A stretch of 64,000 bases of DNA from Pseudorhizobium tarimense (GTDB lineage: Bacteria > Pseudomonadota > Alphaproteobacteria > Rhizobiales > Rhizobiaceae). How positions within the stretch are numbered: position 1 is the stretch's first letter; every line of letters starts with the position of its first letter. Below the pieces are notes generated by a model. It did not search any database. It was not told the origin of the DNA and saw only the letters and a program-made list of their open reading frames with translations. The stretch spans positions 62,001-126,000 of the forward strand of contig NZ_JALJRA010000012.1 of NCBI RefSeq assembly GCF_022968135.1, read 5' to 3'. Below are positions 25,641-33,917 of the stretch, piece after piece. The position numbers were made by a program, and so were the translations under genes.

Positions 25641-26814
25641 GAGCGACGATCTCTGCGGCTCGTCGCCTGGCTTCGGCATCTCCGGCGAACACTTCGTCGA
25701 TGGAAGTCGCTGCCGGTGCCCCGACCATGGCCTCCATGACGGCCTCGGCGATATCGGCCATCTGCAGGAAGCCGATCCGTCCCTGGCAGAAAGCGTCGAA
25801 TGCCACTTCCTCCGCGGCATTCATCACCGCGCCCTGGATGCCGCCACGCTCCAGCGCCAGCCGGGCGAGCCGTAGCGCCGGAAAGCGAGCCTCGTCCGGT
25901 GCTTCGAAATCGAGCCGTGCCAGCTTGGCGAAGTCCAGCCGTTCCACGTTCAGCTTCGGACGGTCGGGGTAGGTTAGCGCGTAGCCAATGGCGGTGCGCA
26001 TATCCGGCGCACCAAGCTGGGCCAGCACTGAGCCGTCCGTATAACCGACCATGGAATGGATGATCGACTGCGGGTGGACGATGACCTCGATCTGGTCCGG
26101 GCGGAGATTGAAGAGGTGCTTCGCCTCGATCATCTCCAGCGCCTTGTTGAACATGGAGGCGCTGCCGATCGAGATCTTCAGGCCCATCGACCAGTTGGGG
26201 TGAGCCTTGGCAACCTCGACCGTGACATCAGACATCTGCTCGCGGGTCCAGGTGCGGAACGGGCCGCCGGATGCCGTCAGCACGATCCGCTCCACGGCAT
26301 GGTGCTGATCGTCTTCCAGCGACTGAAAGATCGCGCTGTGCTCGCTGTCTACCGGAATGAGTCGTCCGCCGCCTTTCCGGACGGCTTCGATGAAGAAGTC
26401 TCCGGCCGAAACCAGGCATTCCTTGTTGGCAAGCGCGATGTCGGCGCCCCGGCTTGCTGCGGCAAGCGTTGGCGCAAGCCCGGCCGTGCCGACAATAGCC
26501 GCCATCACCCAATCCGCGCCGGCTGCGGCAGCCTCAACGACGGCGTCCGGCCCAGCGGCGGCCTCGACACCACTTCCGGCGACAGCTTGCTTCAGTTCGG
26601 GGTAGTTTAGCTCGTCGGCCGTTACGGCCATCCGAGCGCCAAACCTTTTTGCCTGTTCGGCCAGCAATCCGATATTGCTGTTGCCGGTGATGGCAACGAG
26701 GTCGAACACCTCGCGTCCGCCCAGTTGTTCGACAACGTCCAGCGTATTGACGCCGATCGATCCCGTAGAGCCTAAGATGGATATGCTGCGTCGCGCGCCG
26801 GAGCCGCCTGCCAT
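25621..26814 (-). CDS. dxr: 1-deoxy-D-xylulose 5-phosphate reductoisomerase
   Basis: This 397-residue enzyme turns DXP into 2-C-methyl-D-erythritol 4-phosphate with NADPH, the committed step of the MEP isoprenoid pathway. The N-terminal NADPH fold has ILGSTGSIGVNTLDVV. The metal and substrate site is visible as LIPVDSEHSAIFQSL and LTASGGPFRTW, then HPNWSMGLKISIGSASMFNK. GGAAGAA precedes the ATG at 26814. It converges on hemA and is divergent from the flavoprotein gene. In some alphaproteobacteria dxr sits with rseP and bamA; here it stands alone. Confidence 0.96.
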   Translation of the reverse strand: MAGGSGARRSISILGSTGSIGVNTLDVVEQLGGREVFDLVAITGNSNIGLLAEQAKRFGARMAVTADELNYPELKQAVAGSGVEAAAGPDAVVEAAAAGADWVMAAIVGTAGLAPTLAAASRGADIALANKECLVSAGDFFIEAVRKGGGRLIPVDSEHSAIFQSLEDDQHHAVERIVLTASGGPFRTWTREQMSDVTVEVAKAHPNWSMGLKISIGSASMFNKALEMIEAKHLFNLRPDQIEVIVHPQSIIHSMVGYTDGSVLAQLGAPDMRTAIGYALTYPDRPKLNVERLDFAKLARLDFEAPDEARFPALRLARLALERGGIQGAVMNAAEEVAFDAFCQGRIGFLQMADIAEAVMEAMVGAPAATSIDEVFAGDAEARRRAAEIVAQKEMAA

Positions 26815-26945
26815 AGAATTCTTCCGTGGTGGTGTCGCGATCCGTCTACAGGTGAATGTCCTCGCTCACAAGGGCGCCCCTTGATCGGCTGCAGGCGCGA
26901 CCAGATGCATCTTGATCGAACGGGCGGTTCAGAGGAAGTAAAGGC

Positions 26946-28163
26946 ATGGCCTACCAGCAAGACCTTGAGACCAGTTGTGTCATCGCGGGTGCCGGCCCGG
27001 CGGGGCTGATGCTCGGTTTCCTGCTTGCCCGCGCAGGCGTGGATATCACGGTGGTGGACAAGCATCCGGATTTCCTGCGCGACTTCCGCGGCGACACGAT
27101 CCATCCGTCAACGCTCGAAGTAATGCATGAACTGGGGCTATCCGACGAGTTCCTCGCGCTGCCGCACACGAAGGCCCCGAAGCTTTCGGCGGAGATGGGA
27201 GGGCGCAATGTCACGATTGCCGACTTCTCCCGCCTCCCGGTGCGCAACCGCTTCATCGCCTTCATGCCGCAATGGGACTTCCTGAACTTCTTGTCGCAAA
27301 AGGCCAGCCAGTACCCGAACTTCCGGCTGATCATGCAGGCCAAGGTGCTGGACCTGGTTCAGGACGAGAGATGCGTGCAGGGGCTCAGGGTTAAGACGCC
27401 GGAGGGGGATATGACGATCCGCTCGCAGCTCGTCGTCGGCGCAGACGGACGTAATTCGATCGTGCGGGAAAAGGCGGGCCTCGAGATCGAAGGCTTCGGG
27501 CGGCCGAGCGAGGTGCTCTGGATGAAGCTCAGCCGACAGCCCGGCGACCCGAACGAGGTGATGGGCCATGCCGGGCCGCGCCAGGGGCTGGTGCTGATTG
27601 ACCGCGGCGACTACTGGCAATGCGGCTATGTCGTGCGCAAAGGAACGTACAAAGAGATCAAGAAGGCGGGCATCGAACCCTTCCGCCAGATGGTGAGAGA
27701 CATCTCTCCCTTGCCTGCAGATCGGATGGAGGAGATCGAGAGCTTCGACGATGTCAGCCTGCTCTCGGTCCGCATCGACCGCTTGAAGCAATGGTGGAAG
27801 CCGGGGCTGCTATGCATCGGCGATGCGGCCCATGCCATGTCCCCCATCGGCGGTGTCGGCGTCAATCTGGCGATCCAGGATGCCGTGGCTGCGGCCAATA
27901 TCCTTGCTCGCCCCCTGCGGGAGCGAAGGCTTACCGATGCGGATCTTGCCGCCGTTGAGAAGCGCCGCAGCTTTCCGACGAGAGCAACGCAGAAACTGCA
28001 GTTGATGATGCGTAGCAGCCGGCGGAAGGACGAGGACGATGCCCAGAAGCGAAAGGGGCCGCCCGCCTTTATTCGCGGCATCGCGCGCTGGCCCGTGCTG
28101 GCCCATCTGGCGGGCCGGCTGATCGGCCTCGGCTTTCGAATGGAGCATGTGCGTCCTCGTTGA
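26946..28163 (+). CDS. FAD-dependent monooxygenase (PHBH/UbiH-like fold)
   Basis: A 405-residue class A flavoprotein. The FAD-binding motif CVIAGAGPAGLMLGFLLARA is at residues 11-30, the DG motif VVGADGRNSIVRE near 164, and the GD motif CIGDAAHAMSPIGGVGVNLA near 287. These place it with aromatic hydroxylases and UbiH/Coq6-type enzymes. The tail is basic (RSSRRKDEDDAQKRKGPP). The substrate cannot be read from sequence; no other degradation gene is adjacent, so a role in an aromatic or secondary pathway is open. AGAGGAAG gives a clear start at 26946. Confidence 0.85.
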   Translation: MAYQQDLETSCVIAGAGPAGLMLGFLLARAGVDITVVDKHPDFLRDFRGDTIHPSTLEVMHELGLSDEFLALPHTKAPKLSAEMGGRNVTIADFSRLPVRNRFIAFMPQWDFLNFLSQKASQYPNFRLIMQAKVLDLVQDERCVQGLRVKTPEGDMTIRSQLVVGADGRNSIVREKAGLEIEGFGRPSEVLWMKLSRQPGDPNEVMGHAGPRQGLVLIDRGDYWQCGYVVRKGTYKEIKKAGIEPFRQMVRDISPLPADRMEEIESFDDVSLLSVRIDRLKQWWKPGLLCIGDAAHAMSPIGGVGVNLAIQDAVAAANILARPLRERRLTDADLAAVEKRRSFPTRATQKLQLMMRSSRRKDEDDAQKRKGPPAFIRGIARWPVLAHLAGRLIGLGFRMEHVRPR

Positions 28164-28187
28164 GGGGACGCGACGCCGGCCTAGCTG

Positions 28188-28717
28188 CTAGGACTTCTTG
28201 ACCCCCAGAACGTCGGCGCAACGGGAGAAGCTCACGCCCTCGCCATGGGTGTCGTTCGTCGCGTGCAGCATCCTGATGATGTTGTCCGGCCCGACCGTGA
28301 TCTGCAACTCGCAATAAAGCTGCTCGGTGCGTGCGGGCGAGATGAGCTGCGCGGCAGGCGCCGCCGGGATAAGCCCAAAGGAACTACTGGTGGTCTTGGT
28401 GATCGTGCGGCCATCGGACGTCTGATGCGTCTCCGTCTTCGTCTTCGTCACCTTGCCGAAGTCATTGTCCTTCCGCGGAGCTGACGTCGCATACTGTGCC
28501 GGAATGTGGCGCGTCGTCTCGCCGCCAACCCAGGTGAAGATCTCACCGCCGTCGCTCAGCGGGAAGGAGGAGGCCGGAGGGCCATAAAAGGTGAAGAACG
28601 AGTCGGCCGGCTGGCCGATCCAGTGTGACTGCGTTGCCACGTTTGCTTCTTCGGTGGTGTGCAGCCAGCAAGTGTCAGCGCCCCAAGCGCAATGGCGCCG
28701 AGCGTCAGACGTTTCAT
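28188..28717 (-). pseudogene. Conserved lipoprotein gene with an apparent single-base frameshift
   Basis: An ATG at 28717, preceded by a GGGGGA stretch, encodes MKRLTLGAIALGALTLAGC, a textbook lipoprotein signal. That frame then turns into basic low-quality sequence. Two bases off, the neighbouring frame reads TTEEANVATQSHWIG and continues for about 150 residues (WIGQPADSFFTFYGPPASSF, ELQITVGPDNIIRMLHATND) to a stop at 28188. One missing base near 28655-28663 restores a full lipoprotein of about 175 residues. An internal GTG at 28640 could make a truncated cytoplasmic product, but the signal peptide argues against that reading. Function unknown. Confidence 0.7.
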
Positions 28718-28942
28718 GTATTCCCCCAGAAATACAACTCTATGCCAAGACGGATCACTAGACCCCCGTCCGGATGATCTCGACCAGCTCCTGCTAAGGC
28801 GATGTCTGTTGTTGCGCAAGATGCAACCCGATCTCGCGGAGGTCTCCCTCAACTGCGGATGGAACGATGACTTAACCATGTTGTCTCAACATAAGCGGTA
28901 GATCTTTTAAGTACGTTGATTGTTTCACCAGGGCCTTTTCTC

Positions 28943-29917
28943 ATGCTCGCGCCAGTCAAGAATACACTTCGGCAATCGGCCACACCCCGAACGATGCGTC
29001 TCGTGACCAAAGGCATCGGCAGCGAACTGGAGCGTTTCAGCACCGACATGCCAGTGTCGTGAAGCAGATCCGCCTTCTGGCGATCAACGCCCTGATCGAG
29101 GCCGCCCGCGCCGGCGACATGGGCAAGGGTTTCGCGGTGGTCGCCAACGAGGTTCAGCGTCTTGCGCAGACGGCGACCGATATTGCGGAAAAGTTCGAAA
29201 GCCGCGTTCTCGGTCGCATCGGACTTGGGCGCAGCATGGCGGATTCGCTTGTCGAGGAGATGGAGGGTGTGCGGCTGACGGATCTCGCGCAGACGCATTG
29301 TCCGCAATCTCTTCGAGCGTACAGCGGATGTGCGCTGGTGGGCGACGGATTCGGCGCTCTGGCAGGCTATGGCGGAGAACAACATAGATACAGCTGCCTT
29401 CGCGACTGAACGGCTCCGCGTGATCAACCGCTTCTATACCGTCTATCTCGATCTCGTGCTGACCGATCTTGAAGGGCGCGTCGTCGCCTCGGCCAATCCC
29501 GGCTTCCAGAAGAAGATCATGGGCACTTCGCTTGCCGGCGACCCTTGGTTTGTCGCCGCCAGACGCTGCCGGTCTGGCGACGATTACATCGTCGGCGAGG
29601 TGAAGCCGAGTGCCGCGCATGGCGGCCGCAAGGCGCTCCCAACCTGCCGCCGCAGGTGGCCGAGAAAACGACCATCATGCTTCTCGATGGCAAAAGCCGC
29701 GTGATTGCTTGCACTCGGCCGGCGCTGATGTTCACGCGCTTCGCCCTGAAGAGAAGGCCGGCCAAACAAGGGCAGCTACTACGACCGCAACGGCGCCATC
29801 GTCGCCTTCGCCAAGACCCTGGGCTACGAGGACTATGACGGACTCGGCTGGCACGGCGTGGTGGTGCAGGAGACGGAAAGTGACCAGGCGCTGAGCGCTG
29901 CGCTAGACCTAGGCTGA
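28943..29917 (+). pseudogene. Decayed chemoreceptor-like gene (MCP signalling segment followed by a sensor segment)
   Basis: Fragments of one protein are spread over all three frames. From 28943: RLVTKGIGSELERF, ending in a TGA at 29060. From about 29059: VKQIRLLAINALIEAARAGD and [16 protein letters not shown], the MCP signalling hairpin. From about 29295: IVRNLFERTADVRWWATDSA through GRVVASANPGFQKKIMGTSL to GDDYIVGEVKPSAAHGGRKA, a Cache-like sensor. Then in other frames VAEKTTIMLLDGKSRVIACT and finally KGSYYDRNGAIVAFAKTLGY to a stop at 29917. At least five frame changes and a probable internal deletion after GGRKA are needed. No functional product is possible. The sensor comes after the signalling segment, unlike most receptors. 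Confidence 0.8.
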
Positions 29918-29928
29918 CTTAAGAAACT

Positions 29929-30005
29929 TGGTGATCCCGGCGCGATTCGAACGCGCGACCCCCAGATTAGGAATCTGGTGCTCTATCCTGCTGAGCTACG
30001 GGACC
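29929..30005 (-). tRNA. tRNA-Arg (anticodon CCT)
   Basis: The 77-base minus-strand sequence folds as a tRNA. The acceptor stem GGTCCCG pairs with CGGGATC (one G-T pair). The anticodon arm is CCAGA-TTCCTAA-TCTGG with anticodon CCT, reading AGG. The T arm contains GTTCGAATC, and CCA is encoded at the 3' end. It lies 11 bp after the end of the decayed receptor gene; tRNA ends are common integration sites, but no integrase or repeat is seen here. Confidence 0.97.
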
Positions 30006-30015
30006 AGCCTTTGCA

Positions 30016-30044
30016 TCCATACAAAAGCCGCCTGCCGAAGCCAA
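30016..30044 (-). promoter_or_regulatory. Sigma-70-type promoter of tRNA-Arg
   Basis: On the minus strand TTGGCT (30044-30039) and TATGGA (30021-30016) are 17 bases apart, and the -10 ends 10 bases before the tRNA 5' end. Spacing and position fit a vegetative promoter. Confidence 0.65.
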
Positions 30045-30094
30045 GCCCTTTCCTAGCTGCGGCCGGAGTAGGCTTTCTCCACTGGTACGCGCGT

Positions 30095-31258
30095 TCAGTC
30101 GCTCAGCCGTTGCTCGGCCAGCCGCACCCAGTAGGAGATGCCGTAGGCGATGGCCTCGTCGCTGAAGTCGTAGCCAGGGTTGTGGAGGGGAGCGCTCTCT
30201 CCATTGCCGATGAAGATGAAGGCGCCGGGCCTGCTCTTCAGCATGTAGGCGAAATCCTCTCCGGCCATGGAAGGATCGACCTCCGGATCGAGGTTGGCCG
30301 GCCCGACGACCTCCGTCGCTGCACGGATGGCGTTTCCGGTTTCCCGGTCGTGGTTGACGGTGACCGGGCAGTTGCGCTCGTAGTCGATCTCGACGGTCGC
30401 GCCATGGGCAAGTGCCAATCCCTCGACGATCTGCCGGATCCGGGTTTCGGCGAGATCGCGCACATCTTCGCTGAGGCTGCGGACGGTGCCAACGAGTGTT
30501 GCAGTGTCGGGAATGATGTTGTGGGTCGTGCCGGCCTCGAACCGGGTGACGGACACGACGACGGACTGGAGAGGGTCGGCATTGCGCGCGGCGATCGCCT
30601 GAAGGCTTCCGACGATCTGCGAGCCGATGAGGATCGGATCGACGGTGCGGTGCGGCTGGGCCGCATGGCCACCGCGACCCTTAATCGTGATGGCAAACTT
30701 GTCGGGCGCGGCCATGATCCCGCCGCGGCGAATCGCGAACTGGCCGACCGGAATGCCCGGCATGTTATGCATGCCGTAGACTTCGTCGATGCCGAAACGC
30801 TCCATCAGGCCGTCCTGGATCATGGCGGCCGCGCCGGCGCCACCCTCTTCGGCCGGCTGGAAGATCACGGCGACAGTGCCGTTGAAGCTGCGGGTCTCGG
30901 TAAGGTGCTTCGCGGCGCCAAGCAGCATCGAAGTGTGTCCGTCGTGACCGCAGGCATGCATCTTTCCCTCCACCGTGGATGACCACGGTTTTCCGGTCGT
31001 CTCTTTCAGGGGCAGGGCGTCCATGTCGGCGCGAAGGCCGATCGTGCGCTCGCCCGGCCCTCGACCGTGGATGATGCCGACTACGCCGGTGCGGCCGATG
31101 CCGGTGACGACTTCGTCGACTCCGAACTCGCGCAGCCTTGCTTCCACAAAGGCTGCGGTGTCATGGACGTCATAGAGAATTTCGGGATTTTGATGAAGAT
31201 GGCGGCGCCATTCGGTCACTTCAGCCTGAAGTTCCGCGGCTCGATTGATGATTGGCAT
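30095..31258 (-). CDS. M20 family amidohydrolase (hippurate hydrolase-like)
   Basis: A 387-residue metallopeptidase-fold amidohydrolase. Metal-binding and catalytic segments are seen as GLRADMDALPLKE, KMHACGHDGHTSMLLGAA, FQPAEEGGAGAAAM, MHNMPGIPVGQ and MAGEDFAYMLKSRPGAF. The dimerisation domain carries KGRGGHAAQPHRTVDPI. Members hydrolyse N-acyl amino acids such as hippurate, or N-acetylcysteine and indole-acetyl conjugates; the exact substrate cannot be read from the sequence. It stands alone, divergent from the carboxypeptidase gene, and no transporter genes are beside it. Confidence 0.88.
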   Translation of the reverse strand: MPIINRAAELQAEVTEWRRHLHQNPEILYDVHDTAAFVEARLREFGVDEVVTGIGRTGVVGIIHGRGPGERTIGLRADMDALPLKETTGKPWSSTVEGKMHACGHDGHTSMLLGAAKHLTETRSFNGTVAVIFQPAEEGGAGAAAMIQDGLMERFGIDEVYGMHNMPGIPVGQFAIRRGGIMAAPDKFAITIKGRGGHAAQPHRTVDPILIGSQIVGSLQAIAARNADPLQSVVVSVTRFEAGTTHNIIPDTATLVGTVRSLSEDVRDLAETRIRQIVEGLALAHGATVEIDYERNCPVTVNHDRETGNAIRAATEVVGPANLDPEVDPSMAGEDFAYMLKSRPGAFIFIGNGESAPLHNPGYDFSDEAIAYGISYWVRLAEQRLSD

Positions 31259-31413
31259 TCGGTCCCCTGGTCTTGTTGTTTTTACGAGATCGTGAATCGC
31301 CCTCCCGCGTCATACTGCTCCTCACGATTGACGCAATCAATGTTCTTTGCCATTGCTTGGCCACATAGGCAAACTATTGCCGCTCTCGTTCTTCCGCCCC
31401 AACGAGGTATGAT

Positions 31414-32508
31414 TTGCCGACGCTTCGCTCCACCTTGCCCCGTGCCTCCAGACTGGTCGCAATCTTCGCCGCCGCCGCGGTTTTCGTGTCTGCGGGGGGC
31501 GCCTTCGCCAATCCGCACATGGTGGTGGACGTGCGCACGGGGCGCGTGATTGCCCATGAGGAAGCCTTCCGCAAATGGTATCCCGCGTCGCTGACGAAGC
31601 TGATGACGGCTTACGTAACGTTCTCGGCGCTGAAGTCCGGACGGCTCTCGCTCGACAGCACGGTGACGATGAGCAAGAAAGCGGCCGATCAGCCGGCAAG
31701 TAAGATGTATTTCAAGCCTGGCTCGCAGCTGACGCTCGACAGCGCGCTGAAGCTCATGCTGGTGAAATCCGCCAACGACATTGCCGTGGCCGTAGCAGAG
31801 ACGGTCGGCGGCTCGCTCGACCAGTTCGTCGCCATGATGAATGCGCAAGCTGCACGGCTTGGCATGACCTCGACGCACTTCATCAATCCGCATGGCCTGC
31901 CGGGCAAGGGGCAGTATACGACTGCACGCGATCTTGCGGTACTGGCACTGCAGCTGAAGCGGGAGTTCCCGGAATATGCCGGTTACTTCGCTCTTGAAGG
32001 CGTCAGCACAGGCAAGAAGAACTATCCGAACTACAACATGCTGGTCGGCCGCTTTGACGGCGCGGACGGCATGAAGACCGGCTTCATCTGTGCCTCCGGC
32101 TTCAATCAGGTGTCGTCGGCGACCCGGAACGGTCGCACGGTCATCTCGGTGGTGCTCGGATCCGACAGCCTGGCTGGCCGCGCCGATGAATCGGCCGATC
32201 TTCTGCAGGTGGGACTGACGTCCTCCAGCCAGGGTGTGCCGCTCTCTTCGCTGGCACCCTATGGCGACACGGCGGCGGTCAACGATATCAGCGCCGAGAT
32301 CTGCAATCCGAAGGCTGCGAAGGTGCGCAGTGAAGGCCGCGACGATGCGGGCCGGATGATCGTCAGTTCGCCCTATATTCACGAGATGGTGCGCCCGCCG
32401 CGCTACAGTTTTGCAGGTCTCATTCCGGGCTCGGAGATCGCGGCAAGCCAGACCGGCCAGAACCAGATCGCCAACGTGCCGATCCCGCTGCCGCGCCCGA
32501 CCTTCTAA
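31414..32508 (+). CDS. D-alanyl-D-alanine carboxypeptidase (peptidase S11, DacF/DacA type)
   Basis: A 364-residue penicillin-binding protein. A signal peptide ends near GGAFA-NP. The three penicilloyl-serine motifs are present: SLTK (Ser59-Lys62), SAN in VKSANDIAVAVAE, and KTG in DGMKTGFICASG. Such enzymes trim the terminal D-Ala from peptidoglycan stem peptides in the periplasm. The C-terminal 100 residues are proline-rich and differ from the usual PBP5 C-terminal domain. The frame opens with a TTG at 31414 spaced six bases from GAGG; an overlapping ATG at 31409 is out of frame. The COG0523 gene starts 14 bp after its stop. Confidence 0.9.
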   Translation: MPTLRSTLPRASRLVAIFAAAAVFVSAGGAFANPHMVVDVRTGRVIAHEEAFRKWYPASLTKLMTAYVTFSALKSGRLSLDSTVTMSKKAADQPASKMYFKPGSQLTLDSALKLMLVKSANDIAVAVAETVGGSLDQFVAMMNAQAARLGMTSTHFINPHGLPGKGQYTTARDLAVLALQLKREFPEYAGYFALEGVSTGKKNYPNYNMLVGRFDGADGMKTGFICASGFNQVSSATRNGRTVISVVLGSDSLAGRADESADLLQVGLTSSSQGVPLSSLAPYGDTAAVNDISAEICNPKAAKVRSEGRDDAGRMIVSSPYIHEMVRPPRYSFAGLIPGSEIAASQTGQNQIANVPIPLPRPTF

Positions 32509-32522
32509 AGCGGCATTGTCTG

Positions 32523-33677
32523 ATGCATTCCTCCCGCAGCCGGATACCGGTTTCCATCATCACGGGCTTCCTCGGGGCGGGGAAGTCGACGTTGCTCAAC
32601 CGTATCCTCAAGGATCCCGCAGCCAGCGACACTGCGGTGATCATCAACGAGTTCGGTGAGGTCGGGATCGACAACCTGCTGGTGGAATCTTCGGGCGATA
32701 CGCTGGTCGAGCTTGCGAACGGCTGTCTCTGCTGCACGGTGCGCGGCGAACTGGTCGATACGCTCGCGACGATGATGGATGCAATGCAGACCGGCCGGAT
32801 GAAGCCTATCCGCCGCACCGTGATCGAAACAACGGGGCTTGCGGACCCTGCGCCGGTGATGCAGTCGGTGATGGGCAATCCGGTGATCGCGCAGAACTTC
32901 GAGCTGGATGGCCTCCTAACTGTAATCGATGCCGTCAATGGTGCGGCGACGCTTAAGCGGCATCCGGAGGCGGTCAAGCAGGTGGCGGTGGCCGACCGGC
33001 TGATCATCTCCAAGACAACGATGGCAAGCGAGGAGCAGCTCCGGGAGCTTCACGCACATCTGGATAGGCTGAACCCGCGGGCGCAGCGGCTGGACGCGGA
33101 TACACCAGAGACTGCCGTAGCATCCCTGCTCGACAAGGGGCTCTACGACCCGTCCACCAAGATCGCCGATGTCGACCGCTGGCTGCAGGATGAGGCGCGT
33201 GCTCCGGCCGATGATCACGACCATCATCATCATGGCGATGGACATGGACATCATGGGCATGGACATCACGGCCATCACAACCATGACGTCACGCGCCACG
33301 GCGACTCGATCCGCTCCTTCGCCATCGTTCACGACCAGCCGATCGATCCGATGGCGATCGAGATGTTCGTGGATCTGCTGCGCTCCGCGCATGGGGAGAA
33401 GCTGTTGCGGATGAAGGCGATCGTGGCGCTCTCCGACAATCCCGACCGTCCGCTCGTCCTTCACGGCGTGCAATCGATCTTCCATACGCCGCAGCGCCTG
33501 GCGGCATGGCCTCAAGGCTCGGATCGCCGCACGCGCATGGTGCTAATCACGCAGGATCTGCCGGAGGAGTTCGTCAGCGACCTGTTCGCCGCCTTTACCG
33601 GCACGCCGCGGGTGGACCGGCCGGATCGCACGGCACTGGAAGACAACCCGTTGGCGGTTCCCGGCTTCAGGCGTTAG
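32523..33677 (+). CDS. COG0523/CobW-family GTP-binding metallochaperone
   Basis: A 384-residue G3E GTPase. Walker A is GFLGAGKST at residues 15-23, the metal-binding CxCC motif is at 68-71 (GCLCCTV), and the CobW C-terminal domain follows. A striking histidine-rich stretch lies near residues 229-253, with more than a dozen histidines among Asp and Gly. Family members handle zinc, cobalt or nickel; a His-rich loop suggests metal storage or delivery, and zinc is the most likely. No Zur-type site is visible in the 14-bp gap before it, so it is probably co-transcribed with the carboxypeptidase gene. The true CobW of cobalamin synthesis is normally beside cobN, so this is likely a paralogue. Confidence 0.88.
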   Translation: MHSSRSRIPVSIITGFLGAGKSTLLNRILKDPAASDTAVIINEFGEVGIDNLLVESSGDTLVELANGCLCCTVRGELVDTLATMMDAMQTGRMKPIRRTVIETTGLADPAPVMQSVMGNPVIAQNFELDGLLTVIDAVNGAATLKRHPEAVKQVAVADRLIISKTTMASEEQLRELHAHLDRLNPRAQRLDADTPETAVASLLDKGLYDPSTKIADVDRWLQDEARAPADDHDHHHHGDGHGHHGHGHHGHHNHDVTRHGDSIRSFAIVHDQPIDPMAIEMFVDLLRSAHGEKLLRMKAIVALSDNPDRPLVLHGVQSIFHTPQRLAAWPQGSDRRTRMVLITQDLPEEFVSDLFAAFTGTPRVDRPDRTALEDNPLAVPGFRR

Positions 33678-33683
33678 GTTCTT

Positions 33684-33917
33684 TCAGCCCTTGCGAATCC
33701 TGAACCGATGACCGGTTTCGGTTTTCTCGCTTTCCATCAGCTGATGACCGTTTTCGTAGCAGAAATGCGGAATGTCGATGCCTGCCAGGGGATCGCTGGT
33801 CTCGATCAGCAGTTCCTCGCCATGGCGCATCACGCTCAGCCGCTTGCGCGTCTTCAGGACCGGCAAGGGGCATTTGAGGCCCCGCAGGTCATAAAGCTGC
33901 GCCGTATCGGGCATCAT
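33684..33917 (-). CDS. TusA-family sulfurtransferase
   Basis: A 77-residue sulfur carrier of the TusA/SirA family. The CPxP motif with the persulfide cysteine Cys16 is in DLRGLKCPLPVLKTRK. Members relay sulfur to tRNA thiolation, molybdenum cofactor enzymes or other acceptors. Its ATG overlaps the end of the L,D-transpeptidase gene by four bases (ATGA), so the two are translated together although their functions have no obvious link. It converges with the COG0523 gene six bases away. Confidence 0.88.
   Translation of the reverse strand: MMPDTAQLYDLRGLKCPLPVLKTRKRLSVMRHGEELLIETSDPLAGIDIPHFCYENGHQLMESEKTETGHRFRIRKG

Noticed and set aside
29929-30005. Integration site at tRNA-Arg
   Set aside because: No direct repeat of the tRNA 3' end, no integrase and no foreign gene block could be found around it.
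31282-32382. Antisense frame of about 366 codons over the D-Ala-D-Ala carboxypeptidase gene
   Set aside because: All three penicillin-binding motifs are on the other strand and the antisense frame has no domain.
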